64,000 nt of DNA from Gamsiella multidivaricata (GCF_025024155.1 NW_026251769.1:174604-238603); one strand, 5' to 3'. Shown: positions 13,301-28,013, counted from the stretch's first letter. Translations and numbers: made by a program. Notes: generated from the letters alone by a model not told the origin.

Positions 13301-16300
13301 TGTAGACATTTGACGGTTGGTAATGCGGCATGACGAAACATTCAGTCGAGAATGACTATGCCTACCTCTTCGCACATGGGCATAATGGTATGAGAGTATA
13401 TCAGGAATGACCTTCAATAGCTCCAATAATCTGCCAAAGTGCTGTGCCGAGGCAACGGCCGCCTGATCATCGCTCCAGCCGTTGAATGCTCGCTCCGAAC
13501 TCAAGAGCTCCATGAAAAACGACCGGGCACGCAAACGCGTATCAGGCTCCGTCTGCATGAGCAAAAGCTCCTGGAGCCACATACGGTTGTTTCGTAGCAA
13601 CCAGCCCTGCGCGGACCGACCGCACTGGCCGTAATCGGATATCGTTCGGAAAAATTCAAGGCAGTCGTACGCGATCGATGGCTGCGGCGATCGCTCAAGC
13701 ACCTACAGAGATGATGATACAAGTCAATAGTTAGAGTCATAAACAGTGCAGGCTGACCAAATATCCATTACTATTATTTTCTGCAGGAATACCTTGAGAA
13801 GCTGCACCAGTATGAATTCAACCCGCGCTTCCAAGTTTTCGTCCACCACCTGAACTAGTTCCTTGAAGACCTGCATGATGATTGTGAACTGGTCTTCGCT
13901 CGCATATTGAAGATACGATGACAGCGACGCCAAAAGACGTTGTCCGGTGACTTCGTGGCTCGACAAATGGGTCACCATTCTGGCAATGATAGCGCTGTCG
14001 GTTCTATCCGCAATCATTTTGGTGAAAAAGATCAAGGATCTTTCAGATGCTAACGATGGCCCGGTACTGGCGAAAAGGGCGTTGAAATCCGCGGTTGAAA
14101 TAATGACACTTCGTCCCAACTCAGGCGATACACTTGGGATGTGCATGTCATCCTCCACGGCCACCTCGTCTGAATTCGAGCTTGAGAGAACCGAAGATGT
14201 CGATGAGGAGGAGCTCGAAGATTTTCGGTATGCATTATTGCCAACAGGGCCATGAGCAGAGTCCTGTACTTGGGTACGTCTTTGAAGTGCCTCGCATGAT
14301 CGCCTAATGTCGCAAGTAGTGAGAACTTCCTGAATTGTCAAGAGAAGGTAATGGAACGATGGCTTCGTGAACTTGTCACCCATCTTCTTCTTCTTGGAAT
14401 CAGTCCTCTCATCAAAGGTGTAAAACTCGGCAAGATCCGTAAGATATCCTTCCTGAGCCATCAGAACACGCTCCGCTCGACCCAGTTGCGTAATGTTGTA
14501 CATGAGTTTGAAGTATTCGTCAAAGTTTCGCCAGTTTGCACGCGCCTCAGATAACATTCTCAGAAGCGTCTGAATAAACAAGTGAACAGGCGATCCATGT
14601 ATGCAGATCAAGTTGTCGTCCTCGACTGAATCGACAGTCGTATCAATCAACGCTCCGCTACCTAGTGACACCGTCAGGCCGTACTCGACTTTATCGCATT
14701 CCCGTAAATCATGAAATGCGTCGTAGATCAGATCGACCACCGCTTCGCGAACCTGCGTAATCGGACAGAGGAGGAGGATGTTCGACAAGAGGGTTTGGTT
14801 GTCGGCCAAGTTCCGCAGAAAGTTTGCGCATCCTTTAGGGTATTGCGCAAGAAGCGAAGACAGAAAGCGTGTCCACTGTTGAAGTTCCTGGTCAACGTCT
14901 CTAGCATGAATTAACACAGAAAAGAAGAAATCCAATCCGTACTGCATCGAGAGATAATCCAGAGGTTCTGCCATGGCCGCTCCTTCGTCATCATTGTCGA
15001 TTTGCTGAGGGAATGTCCGGTACAGATTGAAGAGCTCCCAGATAAAGCGATAGTACTGCCGATCGAACACCACCAAGTCCTTCAATAGAGCAGCATTTTC
15101 CTTCGCCACGACACCCTCGATATCGACCGGGACATTCCCAGACATGCCTTCGTGCGGCTCTTGTGTCCGATGATCGACGCGTTCGTAAAACAGCATGTAG
15201 GCACTGTACGGCTTTGTGGTCGATCTTGGAGGGGACTTTAAGTACGGTGATGATTCCTGCGGTATGTACTCAGGGCCACCAAAAGCCTTCGCAGGGATCT
15301 CATTGGCATCAAATTCCTCCACCTTCGAATCATTGAAGAATAACCACCGCGTTCTTTCGCCGTAAGTAGAGCCCAGAGATGATCCTGACGGGATATCTGA
15401 GCTCCGGTCTTTGATATAAGAGTAGTAATGTCCTGAATCCGCCGTCCCAGTGTGTACAAGAACACCAACTAAATTGTACTGAAACGCACCCGCGTTCTCC
15501 TGTCCTCCAGTGCTATACGCCACAGGCGATCCGCCGGCTCCTTCTTGCGCCTGCTCTTTTCGAGTCAGGTAGTCGAGGGTATAAGGCTCCATGTCAAGTC
15601 GCGTAGGAAACTCGAAGCGGTCATTGATTTTGATGCGACGCATAGTGTCCATATCGTAGTCGAATCGCTTCAAATGCAGTATGAGGTTTTGAGGAAGCTC
15701 CTTGATGCATGCACTAATATGAATACCAGCGATCAAAAGATGTCAATGAACATGGCTCTACACACATTGCCTTCAAAGTAGGACAACGATCTGGAAAAAA
15801 AATCCTTACCGCTTGATTGCATCGACATGTTTATCGCAGCTGGAACATTTGTATTTGTTGTCTAATCCACAAGTTTCATTTGTAAGAGGCATATTCGGGC
15901 TCCAAAATATTTGGAAATCAATTGTTCGCGCTCCTTACCTCCATCCAGGATCTCTCCTTGCACATAGAGCTGAAGACTTTCCTCCAGTGTCTTCTTATTC
16001 TTGACCTCGCACTGGATGGAAAAGAAACTGTCTTCGCGCTCCGATATATGTTCGCAGTCCTTTGATTTGATTTGCTGAACGAGTTTGCCTCCGTACTGCT
16101 GCTTGAACAATAACTCTTGCGGGGTGCTCTTCACGCTGTTCTCCAAGCGGTCAAAGAGTATATTGAAAAATTCATCCACGTCCATTTGCACAGCAACGTT
16201 CATCGGGTTTCCATCCCAATCCTTATAGGCGTAACAGAACCCGTGTGCGTTGTAGGCGCGCTTAATACTTTGCTGTAGATGGCCAAATAGTACCTGAAGC

Positions 16301-19300
16301 TGATACAACAGTGTGTCATGTCTCCCCGGGTCATCCTCGCTGACAGGAGCATCCAAAATTCCGTGTCTGAACTCCTTGTTCATGAAGAACTGCTGGATGA
16401 TTGAATTTACATAGCATGTCGCGCCAAGATTCTGGAGTCCTACAAATCCACAACCAGCCTTCTTGATCATTTGTGGATCATAGCCCCACTGATCTTCTAT
16501 CTCGGATTCTAAACAACGTGACATACAAAGGTGAGTCCCATTATTCTCTTCATAGGCAATGGTACATGATAGAAATTGATATCTCATACCTCTCGCAAAT
16601 TGATTGCGGGTCTTCATGATAATATGGCGTAAAGTTTCCGGCTCGCCCTTGGCCGACTCCTCCAAAAACTCAAACGCAGCAGATCGAGATCCCTCACTTT
16701 GGCACTTGGCAACTTGGAGAGTAGTGGCGTCGACAGTATCTGAAAAGTGTGATCCTTGTGGAAAAAGACAATCATCCATAATGTAGTCGATAATTCTGAA
16801 ATTGGTATACAGCTGCTTCAGCCTTGCATCCGTGTTGATCATGGCTGATGCCACCCTCAGCATGCCGATGAGAATCGTGTCGTCCTTTTGCATGGACATG
16901 TCCTAAATACATGCAAGTGTCCGAGTGTTAGTCAATACTGTATTTGAATATATCATGATAAAGGGATATATGATACGTACCTCGGACGATGAATGGCCGA
17001 TGATAGTCTCCATCAGTCTGGTGTACAAAGCTTTGAAGCGATCCTCGGAGCAGTAATTGACAGCCTCCCTGTAATAAATCATGGAAGCTCGTTAATCCAT
17101 GTGTAAGATTGAATGTCACAAGGCTACCAATCCCATTCCAATACATTATTGTATTACCTTGCAATGATCTCAAAAAACTCAAAGAGCTCAGAGCAGTTGC
17201 TTTCATACTCCTTGGATACGGGCAAGAATGACTGGAGTATGTCAAGGAAAAACATGATTGGCGACACATCTGCTGAAACGGGGTTTTTACTATTACAAAT
17301 TTCAGACCGAGGTAAGGCCAAGATATGAGTATTATGTAACACATTCCGACGGCACATCTACAAAAGTCAATCAAGCATCACTTACAATTGCGAGCAAAAC
17401 TTTTTGCCCATTTCGAGGACGGTTTGTCTGATCTGCATCGACTCGCTCTGGATCATGGACACGAAAATCAAAGAACGAATATCGGACCCAGCTTGAAAGT
17501 GATGCCAACCCTGCGGGCCTGCACAAAGGTAAGAAATGAGGCCTGCAGCGTTGAGGACGATACTTTGATCATCTAAAGCGGAAGTAACAAGAACGGCGTG
17601 CATCTGTAAGTATACAACTCAGGCTGCGTACTTTTATATTTCTGGGCGTCGTCTGACACCAGAACTCACTTGTATCGTGGCCGCCAGTCCGAGAAGCAGA
17701 CGTAAGGATCTCTTGCACCAATTTGTTCAAGAACTCTGGGACAGTTGGTCCATTCGAATCCGTGGCCATACCAGACTCGATTTCTGCCGAGCTCGTCAAT
17801 CGGACCAAAACCTTCAACATCAGGGCTAACGCCTTCCTCGCTATTGGGCTGGTATTTGCTGCACCTAAACCAGATTCAGACATGAGCAACGCCGTCAAAT
17901 GTCGCTGACCGCCAAGTCTGAGGAATCGCTTTATCCAAATTTGTTTCTCAGGGTCCTATTTTTTACCATGTGATAGACGTTAATAATGAGAACCAAAATA
18001 CAAAATGATGCGCCCATCCACGATTCATAGTCTCAGATAGCGCAGAGGAGGCAAAGCATACCTCAAAGCACTGATCTCGTTTGATCAAACAGTTGACAAT
18101 TTGCAAAGAGTAGAGCAGCAAGAATGGGGATCGTGCATCCAGTACGGTTGTCCAGTCGACATCTTCCTGCAGACTCTCAAGCGAATGAAGAAGAACCGAA
18201 CTAGTCGGAAGTCGAACTACCACCTCCCAGGCTTGCGAGGCGTACCTCTCCTCAAGCAAGAAAATCCGGCGTACCCTTTCGAAGAAGCTGGGCTGTAATA
18301 GTAGGTCTGTGGGCACTCGTTTCTATAGTGACGGGGTAGATCCAAGATTCATCAGCAAGAGAAGTCCATTGATAATCGTTTGGTGTTTTGACGGGAAAGG
18401 TGGACACATAACCGCAAATATACCATTGTTGGAGTGGGACGGAGTGAGATAGCTGACTGAGGACGCTTTGATGCGAGAATCGACTGGCAATTATCAATGT
18501 GTAGTTCCTCGAGCGTCCTACTGTCCCATGCGGTCGCAAAGTCCTTGCCGAGCGAGAAAAGGCGAACGTCCTCCGGTTCAGAGCAGCCAAGTTTAGTCGC
18601 GATCATTCTTCTCAAAGATGCCAGTGTTGCTGAGGGATGAATCGAAACTTGGAATTGTGGTAACTATGAAGCCGACGCAAAAGTAAGAAGCAGATCGTCA
18701 TTAAAACGTTGTGTGAGATGTGCCCAAAACACATGCACGCATAAATTGTGGCCGTCTTACATTTGAGCTGACTCTGATAGTAAGCATAGCATCTTCATCC
18801 AAGGTCCCATGTATTTCAAGTCTGGTTGCACCATCGCTCCGCTCTGCGTTACATGCTAAAAGGAACGCTTTTAAAATCCCGATGCAGCGCTCAAAGACCA
18901 ATGAAACGTCTGGCATATCCATTGTGTCCTCGCCTCCCAATTGATCCGACGAGCGAACTAAATGCTCGATGCAAGTTTCGACAAGCCCTTCACGGAACTC
19001 ATAGATCTCCTCAAGCGCGCCACTCTCCTCTTGGCCGCTATGCGCCTAAAGTATAAAGTAGGTAAGTGAATTGAGGCGTGAGAAATAAGCCTTGTTTTTG
19101 GATCTTCGCCATCATGGCAAGAATTGTGTGTTTATTCTTTACCTTGCATAGCGAAGATAAGAGGTCGATTGCATTCGCTCCTACGGCTGGCAGTCTTGCC
19201 TGAAGGGCAATTTCCCATATCAGGTCCATACCGTATAAGGGTGCAAGAACAACGATAGCTTGCGAACCATCAACTAACGGATCAGTTGCCTAATTTCAAG

Positions 19301-22300
19301 AAAAGAAGTGTGGGAAGTTTGTTAAAACCCATTTTCAGTATGCTGTGATAATTTACACTCTGCTGTTTTATCAAGAGAGAGCACCCACCACCACCAGGTT
19401 TCTCTTCTGCCAATTGAGAAGAAGAAAGTATTGTTTGATACATTGCCATGCTTTTTGTGTTACTGCTGCAACTTCCAGCCCTGGCAGTAGAATCTCGTAG
19501 ATATACTCGACAAATTGAGGCTCTGCTATTCCCTCCAGGCATGCAAAGGTCTCGTCCTGCTCCTGAATACTGATGGGATCGACTATGAGACAACTCCAGA
19601 GTGTCTCTGCCAAATCAGGAGAGTTCCAGTAGACAGGGAATATCCTAGCGATTGTTTTCAGAAAGTCGAGCCGTATCTTGAGCTGTAAACCTCGCCAATA
19701 CTCCTGTGAGAGATGGTGCGTGGAGAGTTGTGCGAATGCTAGTGATAGGGCGCCAGGAACTTGGTTAGGCGCTGAAAGGTATTCTATATAATGAATAAAG
19801 TCAGAGATAGATTGGATGATAGAGAGGCACTTACAGGACGCTGTTGGACTAACAGCTGGAGGGGTCGCTTTCAGGGCGACGGTGTATGCCTTCAAGTTTG
19901 AAATATATAGCTCCGGTAGAGAAGAGCATGCCTGTTTGTAAAACTGCAAACTTCCGCTCTCGTTGTTGATAAAATGGCTCTCTACAGTGCATTAAAAAAA
20001 AACCCCCCCTTTCTCTGATCAGTTATTCAGTCAAGGCAGAAAGTACTGCATCAACTTTTAGCTATACCCAACTTACCAAAGATATGCTGTACCACTTGCA
20101 AACTCCAAATGGCTCCTGGATGATTCGATTTGAGGTCCTGCATACAGCGACCGACTAGCTTCATGCGATCTTGTGGAAGAGGACCCACTCCTAGTCCTTC
20201 CTTGAGAAGCTGCGCAATGGCTGCAATTACATTTCTGTTACTTGGAGTTGTGGCACTAAATGAAGGATCCTCGTGGGTATCGAATGGCGGGGTTGAGTTT
20301 CTGAGGACGTTCAAAAGGGTTTCATATGGGATCAACGAAATGGGCCCTTCCTCCTACGATTTATGAGATACCAAATAGTTCGAAAAGGCGTTTTGTTAGC
20401 CGCTGTGCAGTTCATCGGAGGCACGAACACGCTACAGAAATGCCGTATGAGCTCTCACAGGATTGTATTTCGCACGCTGAACCATGGCTAGAAATTGAGA
20501 TCGCGCAAGATCTACCAACTGCAGGTCCCAGCTGTCCAGCGCCACAGCCTGCAATTTGATGAACAAGTTGCGCAAGAACTCTTGAGGTAATTTACTGCAT
20601 AGTTCTCCGAGGACTTGATACACTCCATGGACAATCGATGGGTGTTGATTACCCTAAAATTGCGTAAGCATAGAAATAAACGGCGTTAGAGCACGAGTAT
20701 TATCAGCGCTATTCTGCCAACTTTCAAAGTTCATTTAAACATACCCCAACGCTCGCCCATATGAGATCAATGTCATCGATCGTGAGCACCCGCGCTTGAA
20801 CAAGAAATACTAATACATCTGTACTCCGTTGAACGATTTCCAGATGAATATTGGATCCAAAGATACATCCCATAATGCGCATGCTCTGCAGCTTAGAGCA
20901 TAGGTGCCTAGTAAAGTGTAACGACAAAATTGTATCAGACATGAGCTCAACTTTCATCGTGTGCGCGCATACATACATACGACGGATTCTTACTTACTCA
21001 ATAGGTTTCCGATCCATTTCCATCTGTACATCCATGTCCGCCTCAGATCGTCTATGCAGGCGTGAGCGACCCTGCTGGAGTCGTTGGATCCTGACGAGCA
21101 CCTCTTTCAACTCGATCAAGCCAGCTAGCCTTAAATCCAAACGACTTGTCTTCATCAAACGGACAGCCATCTCCAGTCTGAAATCTGCGAACTTGACTTC
21201 ACCCAAGTTGGAGAGGGACATTTGATCCTGGATACCGTACTCTCCATAACCCGTATCCTGTTCCACGACAGCATTTGAGTGCAGACCCTGCAGGCGATAA
21301 TTTTCCAAAAGAAAGCAGCCGACTTGGGAAATGATATCAAGCACCGTTGTTTTGTTCACAAACCTGAAGCTGTCTGCGTGGTCCGGAAAAACCGCAAGAA
21401 CCGCTGCGACCAGACGCCTAGAAAGGTCTGACAGCTTCGAAATTTGTGAGTGCTCCGAATCTCCTGATACCGGGATCTAAAGACATAGAAAGAAACTCGC
21501 TGTCTTATTAGGTTCGTCCAAAATGTCCCAAATGTCATGTCTCATTGAACTTTGACTGCCCTAAACGCATACCCTTGAGATCAATCCAAGCATGAGCTGC
21601 AGGTTCAATAGTCTAACTTCTGGTTGTTCGGAATTATTCAGATGGTACTCAATCGCCTTCATGCAAATCTCTAGTCCACCCAGTCCAGAAAACAGCCTTT
21701 GGAACTCAACCTGCAACTGAGGCACTTCGTCATCCTAAAAGATATTCATGAAGCATACTTCAGGCTATGTTCGCTGCTTATGTGAATGGGCGGTATGAAG
21801 ACACGTTCCTACCTCGGGTCCATACTCCGATGCGTAATCTTCGAACCTGGTCAACTAAAAGGAATAAAAGAATGAAACTAAGAGAATGCGGACAAACTGC
21901 GAGAGAAAGCCTGGCAATGCATGATCGAGAGCAACATACTCTTTCAATATGAGCAAGCCTGGATGGTCGCTTTGGGTTGCGCTTGTAGATCTCCAGTTCA
22001 CCCTGCTCAAATATGGCGTTCATGATCTGCGCGTAAAGTTCCGACAGCGTGTTTTCTTGCTCCACGATAAGGCAGCCCAGCTGGATAAAATCCTTCAGAA
22101 ACATCACAATCGCGACGGTGTGCGTGCTAGCCCTAAAATATGGCTGGTTCATCAGTAATTGAGGACAACAATATTGAGCTGCGCGGCTTGTTTGCGTTTA
22201 TAATTTACCTCCGCTCTACCAACATTTTGGCCCAAAGACCAAAGAATTCGTTTTCGAGGACGCGAAGTTGGTTTGGTGTATACAGGCAGCCCTGAGGCTG

Positions 22301-23307
22301 CTCCTTCTTTCTCCTCCATTCGATGTTATATTCGATCAGGTTTTTGACAATGTCAATTCCATGTTGCAGCAGCCCTAATGTTCAGCAATCGGCAATGTTA
22401 ATGGTCCGCAAGAATTGGCTATAAAGCGCTTTGATAATCCCCACAAGTGGACGCTGTCATTCGTAATTGAGGGCCGTGTACCTTGGTGTAGAACGTCCGT
22501 TACTTCTTCGCAAGTCTGCGTGAAAACCTGCTCGGATGAGATGGACTCTGTTGTCGCGTCCTGGACCGGCGAATAGGTAACGCCTGGGTTTACTATCGAG
22601 TCCGTGCGCGGCCCTGTGCCTGAAATCGTCCTCAATTTCAAAGGTCGTTTTCGTAATGCGGCTGATCGACCGTGGCTCTTTCTGAGTTGTTCCGTTTGCC
22701 GACGCGATTTGAGGTATGGCCCATGATGAGCGGCTCTGCTATAATGGTAGTCCTTGGTGCGTGCCTCCTGCAGCTCGTCGGTGTCGCCTGTGTCATCTGA
22801 GAAATTGTCCTCGTCCTCTTCAATGTCATCGTCGTCCTCTTCGTCCTCTTCGTCGTCCCTGATGTCGTCCACATCATCACCAAAATCATCAGAGCTTTGA
22901 TTGACAACATCGGTGGCGGTCCCCGGCGAATCTGCCCAGGCTGCAACGGCCGCTTGCCGCAGTTCTGCTTCGGAAGATGTGTCGTTGTCAAAGAACTCGT
23001 CGGGTAACTCTTCCTCGACTGCATCGACATGTCCGCTTACATAGCCTGTCAGGCCAATATTGGTGGGCACAAGGATGCTTTCGTTCGCCATGGTGTCTGT
23101 AGGTTGGTACCCTGGAGGAACCTGTGGTCTTGATGGTGGTTGGGGCCGAGGTCTTGTAACATGTGCGGCGTGGTCCTCCAAGTCCATGGTCATTTGAGGC
23201 GACTGGAGTTGCGGTGCGTTCGACTCCTGCTGGGACTTTTGAGGTACTGTAGATACTTTGTCTGGGGCTGCTAGTGTGTTGTCTGGGGTCTTTTCTGAAG
23301 TCTTCAT
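10351..23307 (-). CDS. Giant ubiquitin-specific protease, USP9X/USP34 class
   Basis: I trace 34 exons with consistent phases totalling 9984 nt (3327 aa). The first is 22482-23307 and the last 10351-10767. The longest is 13793-15713; the shortest are 21813-21854 and 15810-15861. The N-terminus (about 1-270) is acidic and disordered (DDEEDEEDDDDIEEDEDN). A long helical-repeat-like region follows. The catalytic USP domain has the Cys box GLQNLGATCYVNS (Cys about 1704), a KYKCSSCDKHV zinc-ribbon half, LILHLKRFDYDMD, and the His box GTADSGHYYSYI (His about 1975). About 1350 more residues follow, ending near ADKAEDA. The family removes ubiquitin from signalling and trafficking substrates. Domain order and size match USP9X/USP24/USP34; which of these is orthologous cannot be settled by eye. 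The splice junction near 19389 has three equivalent in-phase donors. Confidence 0.88.
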
Positions 23308-24461
23308 AATATCTCGTCTTTGCCTGGCTCGTTCTGGTACGCGGGTTGTTTTCTTGTTTTCTTTTTTTCTTTTTTTGAATACTGATTCTGCGCAGAAGGG
23401 CAAGAGAAAGGGGCGTAGTCGATGGTGGATGTGGTTAGTACAAAATTACTGCAGCTGGATAACCGAGGAAAGTGGAAAGGGTCCCCACAGAGCTTCGAGG
23501 AGAAAGAAGAAGTACCACAAACCGGTAGTGCCCGGTCTCGATTGCTGTAGAGGTTACTGAAGGAAGCGACTGACTGGAGCGTATATACAGTACATACGCC
23601 GCTAAATGGGGGTGTGCTGATGGCGTCAAGTCGATGGGGTGCGGGTGGACGACGATGTGTTGCTCCGCGCTTCGTGACAATCTCAAGCGGAATGCTGAAA
23701 GGGAATCCTGGTATGTAAGGTTAATGGGTCGTGAAATGGGGAAGGGGAGGAAGAGAGAGTGGAATGGATGTCTTGGCGGGTAGCGCTGTTGAGACGCGCT
23801 CAGAGCTGAGCAAAACGGGTGTGTGTGTGTTTGCAATTCAAGTCGCGACAGAGAAACGTGGAAACAAACCTTCTTTGCTGTCGTGCAACAGGGTGGTGAA
23901 GTGGGTGGGCGAGATCAGTCAATGGGATGATGAGGATGTGGATGAAGATGATGGATGCTGTGTGTTTCGCAGAGGGGGATGGAGGCGGAGCACAGAAGAC
24001 AGAGAAGGAGCGAGGACGAGGGAACACACTATTGGCAAACAAAAAAGAACGCCTCGTTTTGCTTGCGCTATGAACGCTCAAGCCTTGTTTGCCACACCTT
24101 GTCCGCAGAAAAGAAGAGGGGAAAAATCACGTCACATCGAGGACGGCAGCGGGCGGTGCTATCCTTGAACGCATGGCCACCAAATTTTAGCTGCCTCACT
24201 TGCACCTCCCAAAATTATATATTTATACTCTTAAATGTAATACTGCCCTTAGTGAGTGAGTGAGGCCCGTCTCAATCACCGTACTTAGTGAGCAAGTGGT
24301 GACCTGGGGTGCTCGTCAAAGATCCTGAGTCAGTCTGCTGCGAGGACTCGAGCTCAGCTGCCGGATAAAAAAGCTGAAAGTGGCCAGCATCTTCTGATAC
24401 GCTTCAGCGAGAAGAAAGTACCTTTGCATTTGATTTATTAGCTGAAGAATCATGCTGTGAA
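23308..24461. promoter_or_regulatory. Intergenic: USP promoter side and ABC transporter 3' flank
   Basis: About 1.15 kb lies between two minus-strand genes. The part next to 23307 is the USP promoter and leader. Alternating purine-rich and pyrimidine-rich blocks and a short (GT)n run at 23820 are visible. No gene recognised. Confidence 0.4.
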
Positions 24462-26872
24462 CTAATTGCCGTTTCCTTCCCCTTCTTTTGCAAGTTCCTC
24501 GGCTTCATCCTGCTCTTGTAGACTGATAAAGACCTCCTCTAGTGTCGTAAGCGAAAGTCCCACGCTTCTGACACCCAATTTGTTCGCTGCAATCTCTTCG
24601 TCCAATTGACTGAATAGCGCAGGCAAGGCTGCCTTCTTGTCTTCAATGTACTGTTGAGCCGTACGTCCGTTTCGCTGCTCGACCGTGCTTGTAGTCGGAA
24701 GCACATATGTGATATCCGTTGCCGTATTAACGTCGATAATTGCATCCGGAAAGTGCTGCTGCACAATCGCCGTTGCACGTTCTTCATTAAACAGCACCAC
24801 GGCCGACTCTTGCGCATCCAACAAACTGCTAGACTGGATGTCTGCTCTCTGCTGATGCATCTGGTCTGCCAGCATAACGCGGCGCTTCTCGAGACTCAGA
24901 CGATAGCCGACTCCGAAGCGGTTCTTAAGGAACAGTGAACTTCCGAGGGTCTGGAGTTCACCCTTGGAAAGAATTGCAATCCTGTCCGAGAGCGCGTCCG
25001 CTTCCTCCATCGAGTGTGTCGTCAGTAAGATAGCACGTCCAGCCTTGGAGTCCTGCATGAGCTGCCAAATCTGCTTCTTAGAAAAGATGTCCATGCCCGT
25101 TGTGGGCTCATCCAGCAGAACAACCTTGGGATCACCCAAGAAAGCGAGTGCAACAGAAAGTTTGCGTTTCATACCACCCGAAAATGTCACGACACGCTCG
25201 TGCTTCTTTTCCTTGAGGTAGACATCATCCAGGAGATGTTCCAAATACTCGTCGAGCAGCCCCTTGGGCGTCGATTGTTGGGATCCTAGATTTGCTGCAG
25301 ACTTGCGGCCCTGAACCTTGACGCCCTTAATCGCGGCATACAACTGCATCGTCTCCCAGGCTGTCAATGTTTCAAAAAGTACGTCGTGCTGCGGACATAT
25401 ACCCATCTGCTTCTGGACCTCCGACAACGTCCTCATATCCACGTCTCGCGCACCAACAGCATCGCTTCCAGGCATAAGATGTCCATTGACAATGACTGTG
25501 CCGGCAGATGGCTTCACCATACCCATGATCATCGACAAGGAGGTCGTCTTTCCGGCCCCATTATGACCGAGGAATCCTAGGATCTCGTTCCTGTGAACCT
25601 CAAGATCCAATCCAGCGACCACCTCATGCTTCTGTACGCCCGAAAACGGCCCCATAGTGCGCTCCGACTTTGGAGGATAAAGGATCCGAATAAAAAGACC
25701 CCAGATTGGAATATGATATGCCCATCCGGGCCCTGTCGTGTAGTTCTTTCGAAGGCCCCTGACCCGGACAATGCCCCTGTCTTGAACCGGAATATGGGAG
25801 ACGTTGATTTCCTCGAACATATCAGCGTGCCCACTGCTGTACCCATGAGAACAAGGCGCCGAGTCGGCCTGGTTACCTTCCCTCAGTCCAGCATCCCCTG
25901 CATGATGATACTGTCCAATGCCCCAATAACTTGGTCTCAGGAAAAAGTCTAGCGGCAGCGCATCGCCGAACTCGTTTGGCACGACCGCATCCACATACCA
26001 CGCCAAAAAGTAGAAAATAATGCAGTCAACTGCCAACATCCAAAGAGCCTTGCCGCAGGGTCCTGAGGAGAGGTTCTCAAATGTTACGCCTCCGAGTGCG
26101 GCTTCCGTACCTGTGATAAAATTGATTGCTCTTCCCAACGCAACCGAGGGGATCAGGAAGAGGAGCGTCTCGGTTGTTGGAGAGACAACCTGACTGGCTC
26201 CAAAGACAAGAGCTGCGCAGATACCATAACTTCCAATTGTGAAAATAAGGATCACAAAAGATACGCTGTTGGTCTTTTTGGTGTCGCGAATGAAGACTGC
26301 AGCGATAGTTCCGAACGCCGTGGCATTGAAAGAGAAGAGTATCAAGAGAAGCCAGATGATGAACGCGTTTGTGTAGATGAAAATGCGGCCGACAAACAGG
26401 ATCAAGATCATGAGCGCGCACGTAACCAAGTTCTGAATACTATTCCGGTAATGGTTTGAGGGCATCCGCGTTAATATCGACAGTCCACTCTCAAAGCACA
26501 CCTCCATCAAATCGCTAAAGCAGAATTTGTACTCACTTTTGCATGATCCAGACAGAGACCAAATAAGAGTTTCTACTCATGCCCATCATGGTCATGGCCA
26601 TGCGAATCTTTTTCTTCTTCTCCATGACCAAAATGCTTAAGACCCCCAACCAGACTGCTTGGAAGCAAAAGATGATATAATAGGCGTTCAAGCTCTGGTT
26701 GATTGACGATGACAATCCAACAAATTCGGCAGTTGAGATAAAGGTCCGTCCTACACCGCTCGGAGCCGTTCCTGGGTCGGTCTTCAGAGGCAAAGGCGAA
26801 GAAAGAGTGGACTTGTTGTTGGCCTTGCGGCGCAAATTAATAGCAGCGCGCTCGATATATGCCTACCCGATG

Positions 26873-26905
<33 letters not shown>

Positions 26906-28013
26906 GGTAGATGCGATTATTAAATGATTTATGTAAACCCTATTCAGTTTTTTATTGCTTTGTGTGCGCATAATGTGTCGAAAATCGACTTACCTGTGCA
27001 GTGGCGAAACGGGTATCAAGGTAATTGCTGTAGACATAGGCTGTGTGGTTGGCCAGAATTGTGTACTGGTACAGGTCTGCCTGTGAGCCTCCAGCAGTCG
27101 AGGGTGCCGACAAGTTGGTGGAAGGACCATGAAAGACGGCACCGACCACAAAATTGACAGGCGACGTATCGTACGCGGTAGTCATGGCGGCTTCATCTGT
27201 GTAGAACTTTGGGACAACTATATTGGGCTCCGATGCGGCAAAGAACCCAGAGAGCTCTGCGATCATGGGATCTGTAGCCGGTAAGCCGGTGTATCCAAAG
27301 TAGATGCAATCTGTTGTCGATTTGCAGGTGTCAACGGAAAGGTAGGGCAGTGCTCTGACACTCATATCTATGCACCATGTAAAATGCATATTTAGGCCAG
27401 AGTGCACCGGGCTACAGCAGCATATCATGCATGAGATCGATTGTAGGTGCTATGATCACGTACGACTGGAGGCGCTTTTGGCTGAGAGATGAAGGAAGAC
27501 CAGGATGAGCATCATCCATACCGGCTGTAGCACGAAACGGATGAGCAGATTACATGATTAGACGGCATGTTTAGTACGAAATGCGAAGTGCACACTTCCC
27601 ATGTCATTAAGCACCAACGTACCTCGAACAATGAATTGCTATGTAAGCAGTCGAAGAAAAGAAATTGGTTGTCAGATATGTTATTCTGACAAGATGAGAA
27701 AGGTATGTTTCATAATAACTTACATTGTCTGAGCCAGGTCCCTGGCGCGGATTTTGACATTCTTAGCACTCAGGGCAACCAACTGCTTCGCTGGTGAGGG
27801 TTCGGACGAGACATTGTAGGCTGCCTGGGCTGTCATATGTGGGGCCGAGGAAGAGGAGATGCCTTCGTTGTTGAGGTGTTGTGTCTGGGCTTTACTACCC
27901 ATGAGAGGCGCCTCCGAATCTTGTGGATGCATTTCCTGCAAGGAGTGACACTCTGAGTTAGTCGAGTTCATAGAAAGACAAGTCGATGCAATCTGGCCTC
28001 GGTCCAAGTTCAT
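24462..28013 (-). CDS. ABCA-type ABC half-transporter (copy 1)
   Basis: Six exons: 27724-28013, 27623-27638 (16 nt), 27464-27524, 26994-27367, 26537-26862, 24462-26514 (3120 nt, 1039 aa). Layout: cytosolic N-terminus with KNVKIRARDLAQT, first membrane helix VWMMLILVFLHLS, a large extracytosolic domain (about 125-255), further helices (SLNAYYIIFCFQAVWLGV; ILILFVGRIFIYTNAF; YSF-type segments to about 540), and one nucleotide-binding domain. The NBD has Walker A GHNGAGKTT (about 672), Q-loop MGICPQHDVLF, signature FSGGMKRKLS (about 800), Walker B VVLLDEPTTGMD and switch His TTHSMEEAD. One TMD plus one NBD means it must pair with another half. ABCA proteins usually move lipids or sterols. A poly(A) run of about 31 nt lies in the intron at 26873. 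The 16-nt exon is inferred from phase only. Confidence 0.85.

Noticed and set aside
23731..24168. 145-codon plus-strand frame between USP and ABC genes
   Set aside because: Low-complexity, charged, no motif; it coincides with the USP promoter/leader region.
26873..26903. Poly(A) runs as retroelement tails
   Set aside because: The runs at 26873, 7099, 41384, 519 and 9015 lack a LINE 3' end and direct repeats; they look like plain homopolymer expansions in introns or spacers.
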